64,000 nt of DNA from Mycobacteroides salmoniphilum (lineage in GTDB: Bacteria > Actinomycetota > Actinomycetes > Mycobacteriales > Mycobacteriaceae), in assembly GCF_004924335.1 (NCBI RefSeq), contig NZ_CP024633.1, positions 4,278,001 to 4,342,000 on the forward strand. The letters are read 5' to 3'. Below the pieces are notes generated by a model that saw nothing but the letters and a program-made list of their open reading frames with translations, was not told where the DNA came from and searched no databases. A program made the translations under genes and the position numbers. This document shows, in pieces, positions 60,908 to 64,000 of this stretch. Numbering within the stretch: the stretch's first letter is position 1; every line of letters begins with the position of its first letter.

Positions 60908-62752
60908 ATGACGCACATGGGCCACTACAAGTCGAACGTCCGCGACCTGGAGTTCAACCTCTTCGAGCTCTTCAACATTCAGCAGGTATTCGGTGGTGAG
61001 GAATTCCCCGAGCTGGACGAAGAGACCGCTCGCACTTTCCTTTCCGAGATGCGCACCCTCGCTGAGGGACCGCTGGCCGATTCTTTCGCCGAGGGCGACC
61101 GCAACCCGCCGGTCTTCGACCCGGAGACCCACTCGGTGGCTATCCCCGAGGCCTTCAAGAAGTCCGTCAAGGCAGTCACCGACGCAGGCTGGGATCGCCT
61201 CGGCCTGATCGAAGAACTGGGCGGCAGCCCGGTTCCACGCTCACTGATGTGGGCCATCCAGGAGATGATCCTCGGCGCCAACCCCGCGGTCTGGATGTAC
61301 AGCGGCGGTGCCGGTTTCGCGCAGATCTTCTACAACGTGGCCACCGATGAGCAGAAGAAGTGGGCCGAGTTCGCCGCCGAGCGCGGCTGGGGCGCCACCA
61401 TGGTGCTCACCGAGCCCGACGCCGGTTCGGACGTGGGCGCCGGACGCACCAAGGCCGTCAAGCAAGATGATGGCTCCTGGCACATCGACGGTGTGAAGCG
61501 CTTCATCACCTCGGCCGACTCCGATGACATGTTCGAGAACATCATGCATCTGGTGCTGGCGCGCCCCGAGGGTGCCGGCCCCGGCACCAAGGGTCTGTCG
61601 CTGTTCTTCGTGCCCAAGTTCGTCCCCAACTTCGAGACCGGCGAGCCGGGCGAGCGCAACGGCGTCTTCGTCACCAACGTCGAGCACAAGATGGGCCTGA
61701 AGGTTTCGGCCACCTGTGAGCTGAGCCTGGGACAGCACGGCGTTCCCGCCAAGGGTTGGCTCGTGGGCGAGGTGCACAACGGCATCGCGCAGATGTTCGA
61801 CGTCATCGAGCAGGCCCGCATGATGGTGGGCACCAAGGCCATCGCCACCCTCTCGACCGGCTACCTGAACGCCCTCGAGTACGCCAAGACCCGCGTACAG
61901 GGTGCGGACATGACGCAGCTGACCGACAAGACGGCCCCGCGCGTCACCATCACGCACCACCCGGACGTGCGCCGCTCGCTGATGACCCAGAAGGCCTACG
62001 CCGAGGGCCTGCGCGCGCTGTACCTGTACGCCACCACCTTCCAGGACACCGTGGCTGCCAAGGCCATCAACGGTGTCGAGGCCGAGGAAGCGGTGCGGCT
62101 CAACGATCTGCTGCTGCCGATCATCAAGGGTGTGGGTTCCGAGCGCGCCTACGAGAAGCTCACCGAGAGCCTGCAGACCTTCGGTGGATCCGGCTTCCTG
62201 CAGGACTACCCGATTGAGCAGTACATCCGTGACGCCAAGATCGACTCGCTGTACGAAGGCACCACGGCGATCCAGGCCCAGGACTTCTTCTTCCGCAAGA
62301 TCGTCAAGGACCAGGGCAAGTCGCTGGCCTTCATCTCCGGCCAGATCGAACAGTTCGTCAACAGTGAGACCGGCAACGGCCGCCTCAAGGCCGAGCGTGC
62401 GCTGCTCGCAACGGCTCTGGAGGACGTGCAGGGCATGGCCGCGACCATGACCGCCAACCTGATGGCCGCCCAGCAGGAGATCACTCAGGTTTACAAGGTG
62501 GGCACGGCCTCCGTGCGTTTCCTGATGAGCGTGGGCGACCTGCTGATCGGCTGGCTGCTGCAGCGTCAGGCCGCCGTGGCCATCGATGCTCTCGATGCCG
62601 GCGCGACCGGTGCCGAGAAGTCCTTCTACGAGGGCAAGATCGCGGTTGCCTCGTTCTTCGCCAAGAACATGCTGCCGCAGCTCACCTCGACCCGTGCCAT
62701 CCTGGACAACGTCGACAACGACATCATGGAACTCGACGAAGCCGCCTTCTGA
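60908..62752 (+). CDS. fadE5: Acyl-CoA dehydrogenase, FadE5-like
   Basis: 614 residues, the length of the long-form acyl-CoA dehydrogenases such as FadE5 (Rv0244c). [19 protein letters not shown] is the N-terminal segment of that subfamily; [19 protein letters not shown] and [11 protein letters not shown] bind flavin and acyl-CoA; catalytic Glu is in [15 protein letters not shown]. It oxidises medium- to long-chain acyl-CoAs in beta-oxidation. ATG 60908 is preceded by AGAGAAAG. A palindrome overlies its promoter and a strong hairpin follows the gene. Confidence 0.93.
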   Translation: MTHMGHYKSNVRDLEFNLFELFNIQQVFGGEEFPELDEETARTFLSEMRTLAEGPLADSFAEGDRNPPVFDPETHSVAIPEAFKKSVKAVTDAGWDRLGLIEELGGSPVPRSLMWAIQEMILGANPAVWMYSGGAGFAQIFYNVATDEQKKWAEFAAERGWGATMVLTEPDAGSDVGAGRTKAVKQDDGSWHIDGVKRFITSADSDDMFENIMHLVLARPEGAGPGTKGLSLFFVPKFVPNFETGEPGERNGVFVTNVEHKMGLKVSATCELSLGQHGVPAKGWLVGEVHNGIAQMFDVIEQARMMVGTKAIATLSTGYLNALEYAKTRVQGADMTQLTDKTAPRVTITHHPDVRRSLMTQKAYAEGLRALYLYATTFQDTVAAKAINGVEAEEAVRLNDLLLPIIKGVGSERAYEKLTESLQTFGGSGFLQDYPIEQYIRDAKIDSLYEGTTAIQAQDFFFRKIVKDQGKSLAFISGQIEQFVNSETGNGRLKAERALLATALEDVQGMAATMTANLMAAQQEITQVYKVGTASVRFLMSVGDLLIGWLLQRQAAVAIDALDAGATGAEKSFYEGKIAVASFFAKNMLPQLTSTRAILDNVDNDIMELDEAAF

Positions 62753-62761
62753 TCCATTAAT

Positions 62762-62802
62762 CACGAAGCCCCCGTTTCCCGCTGGGAGACGGGGGCTTCG
62801 TG
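62762..62802 (+). terminator. Strong hairpin terminator after fadE5
   Basis: 14-bp stem, CACGAAGCCCCCGT paired with ACGGGGGCTTCGTG, with a 13-nt loop that can itself pair TCCC with GGGA. No T-tract follows, as is usual in mycobacteria. Confidence 0.85.
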
Positions 62803-62844
62803 CATTCCGGAGTACCAAGAGTGAGGAGTCTGAGCGCTCACTGA

Positions 62845-62870
62845 TTGGCCAATACAGATTCTTTGGCCAA
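62845..62870. promoter_or_regulatory. Two TTGGCCAA palindromes upstream of the oxoamine synthase gene
   Basis: TTGGCCAA at 62845-62852 and again at 62863-62870, centre-to-centre 18 bp, preceded by a 10-bp palindrome TGAGCGCTCA at 62831-62840. Could be a tandem operator. Confidence 0.4.
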
Positions 62871-62963
62871 ACCATCTGAACCACGCACAGCTACGAATCG
62901 TTAGTAGAGGTATGCCTGCAACGGCGCCAAGCGTTCATGGCCACAAGCCAGGATTGGATGTAG

Positions 62964-64000
62964 ATGGTTCAGAGCGAAAGTGCGACGGAGTATGCCGAAA
63001 CCGGTGACATCGCGAAGGACGTTGGCCAGCGGATAGCCATGGTGCGGCATTTCGCATCCACCGGACAGCTTCCTTTCTTTCAGCAGATTGACCCCGGCGT
63101 CCCGCCGAGGGTCGAGGTCCGAGGCCACGAGTGTGTGCTACTGGGCTCGAACTCCTACATTGGTCTCTCGACTCACCCCAGCGTGATCGCCGCATCTGTC
63201 ACCGCGACACAGAACTTTGGCACCGGCACCACCGGCAGCCGATTACTCAACGGCACCTATCCCGTGCATGTCGCTCTCGAACAGCAGCTCGCGATGTGGC
63301 TCGGCCGCGAGGACGCGGTGGTGTTCACCACCGGCTATCAAACCAATGTCGGTGCGATTCAAGGACTTCTCGGCCCCGATTGCCTCGCTGTAGTGGATTC
63401 CTACGCACACGCTTCGATCCGTGACGGAGTGCGGCTCAGCCAGGCGGTAGAGGCCAAATTCGCCCACAACGACGTCGCATCCCTGGCTGCCGCCCTGCAC
63501 AGTCACGCCCAGACACCATTCCGGCGCAAGCTGGTGCTTGTTGACTCGCTGTACTCCATGGAGGGTTCCACCGCCCCGCTGGAACAGATCGTTGCGGTCT
63601 GCAAGGAGGCCGGTGCTTTGCTCATGGTCGACGAGGCGCACGGGATCGGCGTATTCGGCCCCACGGGGGCGGGCCTGGCGGAACGCAACGGCGTCGCACA
63701 AGACGTCGACATCCTGATGGGTTCGTTATCGAAGGCCATCGGCGGGCTGGGCGGATTTATCGCGAGCTCGCAGGACATTGTCGACGAGATCCGGCTCAGC
63801 GCCCGATCCTTCTGGTTCAGCACCTCCGGCACGCCGGCCTCCATGGCAGCAGCGACCGCGGCGATCGAGGTCATCCGCGGGGAAGAGGGCAGGGAACGTC
63901 GAGGAAGGCTCGAACGCAACGCCCGGCTCATGCGTCAGTCGCTCGAGCCCCTCAATGTCGTCTTGCACCGCCCAGATGAACTCAGTCCCGACTGGTCGCC
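62964..64000 (+). CDS. Alpha-oxoamine synthase family PLP enzyme (3' end outside window)
   Basis: 345 codons are seen from ATG 62964 and the frame is open at the window edge. GSNSYIGLSTHP, FGTGTTGSRLLNGT, the PLP-binding DEAHGIGVFGPTGAG and the Schiff-base Lys in MGSLSKAIGGLGGFI identify the family of serine palmitoyltransferase, KBL, BioF and CqsA. These condense an amino acid with an acyl-CoA, losing CO2. The TTGSRLLNGT and SMEGSTAPLE details lean towards the serine palmitoyltransferase/CqsA-like branch over BioF, but the specificity is not proven. Confidence 0.88.
   Translation, partial: MVQSESATEYAETGDIAKDVGQRIAMVRHFASTGQLPFFQQIDPGVPPRVEVRGHECVLLGSNSYIGLSTHPSVIAASVTATQNFGTGTTGSRLLNGTYPVHVALEQQLAMWLGREDAVVFTTGYQTNVGAIQGLLGPDCLAVVDSYAHASIRDGVRLSQAVEAKFAHNDVASLAAALHSHAQTPFRRKLVLVDSLYSMEGSTAPLEQIVAVCKEAGALLMVDEAHGIGVFGPTGAGLAERNGVAQDVDILMGSLSKAIGGLGGFIASSQDIVDEIRLSARSFWFSTSGTPASMAAATAAIEVIRGEEGRERRGRLERNARLMRQSLEPLNVVLHRPDELSPDWS

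Noticed and set aside
61241..62884. 547-codon frame antisense to fadE5
   Set aside because: Same reason; it runs through the terminator hairpin of fadE5.

Overview
The window is high-GC actinobacterial DNA from a mycobacterium, most likely a rapid grower of the Mycobacteroides abscessus-chelonae type. The grounds are: two-domain and FadE5-type acyl-CoA dehydrogenases, a mycobacterial acyl-ACP desaturase and cutinase-like protein, a chromosomal aminoglycoside 2'-N-acetyltransferase, an oxyR-ahpC-ahpD locus, Sdh1-type succinate dehydrogenase, and many leaderless genes (a TANNNT -10 hexamer 6-7 nt before ATG/GTG). No tRNA, rRNA, IS element, prophage or CRISPR was seen. Gene order in several blocks matches, from memory and without a search, the M. 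tuberculosis stretch Rv0275c to Rv0244c, opened up by accessory insertions.

Layout. 1-7.9 kb: end of a TetR gene, a VOC protein, then a TetR-led operon (alpha/beta hydrolase, 2-hydroxyacid dehydrogenase, SDR, double-domain acyl-CoA dehydrogenase, second hydrolase). 7.9-13 kb: SRPBCC protein, trans-enoyl-reductase-like protein, FadD2-type ligase, and a LigD-type polymerase-domain protein. 13.1-19 kb: acetoacetyl-CoA synthetase, acyl-CoA ligase, CitE-like lyase, MaoC hydratase and IclR regulator, a leucine/short-chain acyl-CoA type module. 18.9-22.7 kb: LysG/LysE amino-acid export pair and a TetR-controlled alcohol dehydrogenase operon. 22.7-29 kb: siderophore-binding lipoprotein, queuosine-precursor transporter, PxpB/PxpC, AAC(2'), and three tandem VC0807-type membrane proteins. 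29.1-31.7 kb: Hsp20 with stress promoter, acyl-ACP desaturase, and a cutinase whose nucleophile Ser is Ala. 31.9-35.9 kb: CYP102-type self-sufficient P450 and a Tat-exported isochorismatase-like protein. 35.9-38.1 kb: ahpD, ahpC, oxyR.

38.1-47.9 kb holds the most interesting region: a nine- to ten-gene catabolic regulon (PEP mutase/isocitrate lyase-family enzyme, GntR regulator, two Asp/Glu-racemase-superfamily enzymes, 2-hydroxyacid dehydrogenase, amidase, DUF3830-like protein, class III aminotransferase, aldehyde dehydrogenase, isopropylmalate/tartrate dehydrogenase-like enzyme). It is arranged as two divergent pairs of transcription units, and both divergent promoters carry the identical 14-bp palindrome GATTGTTGACAATC. 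The substrate is unknown; an amide-containing dicarboxylate or amino-dicarboxylate is my best inference.

48-53 kb: Sdh1 succinate dehydrogenase operon with a CRP-like site, an SRPBCC protein, a 51-residue small protein and an ArsR regulator. 53-57.2 kb: HxlR/SDR divergent pair with two palindromes, tautomerase, flavin reductase, enoyl-CoA hydratase and secreted proteins. 57.3-64 kb: 2OG-Fe(II) oxygenase, Ser/Thr kinase with an extracellular sensor related to a nearby anchored protein, DinB-like protein, FadE5 and the start of an alpha-oxoamine synthase. A second cross-cutting signal is a 20-bp dispersed repeat (ATGAGCCGCTTGCGCGAAGA), six copies all on the + strand, located at gene junctions or inside reading frames, where it supplies start codons or coding sequence.
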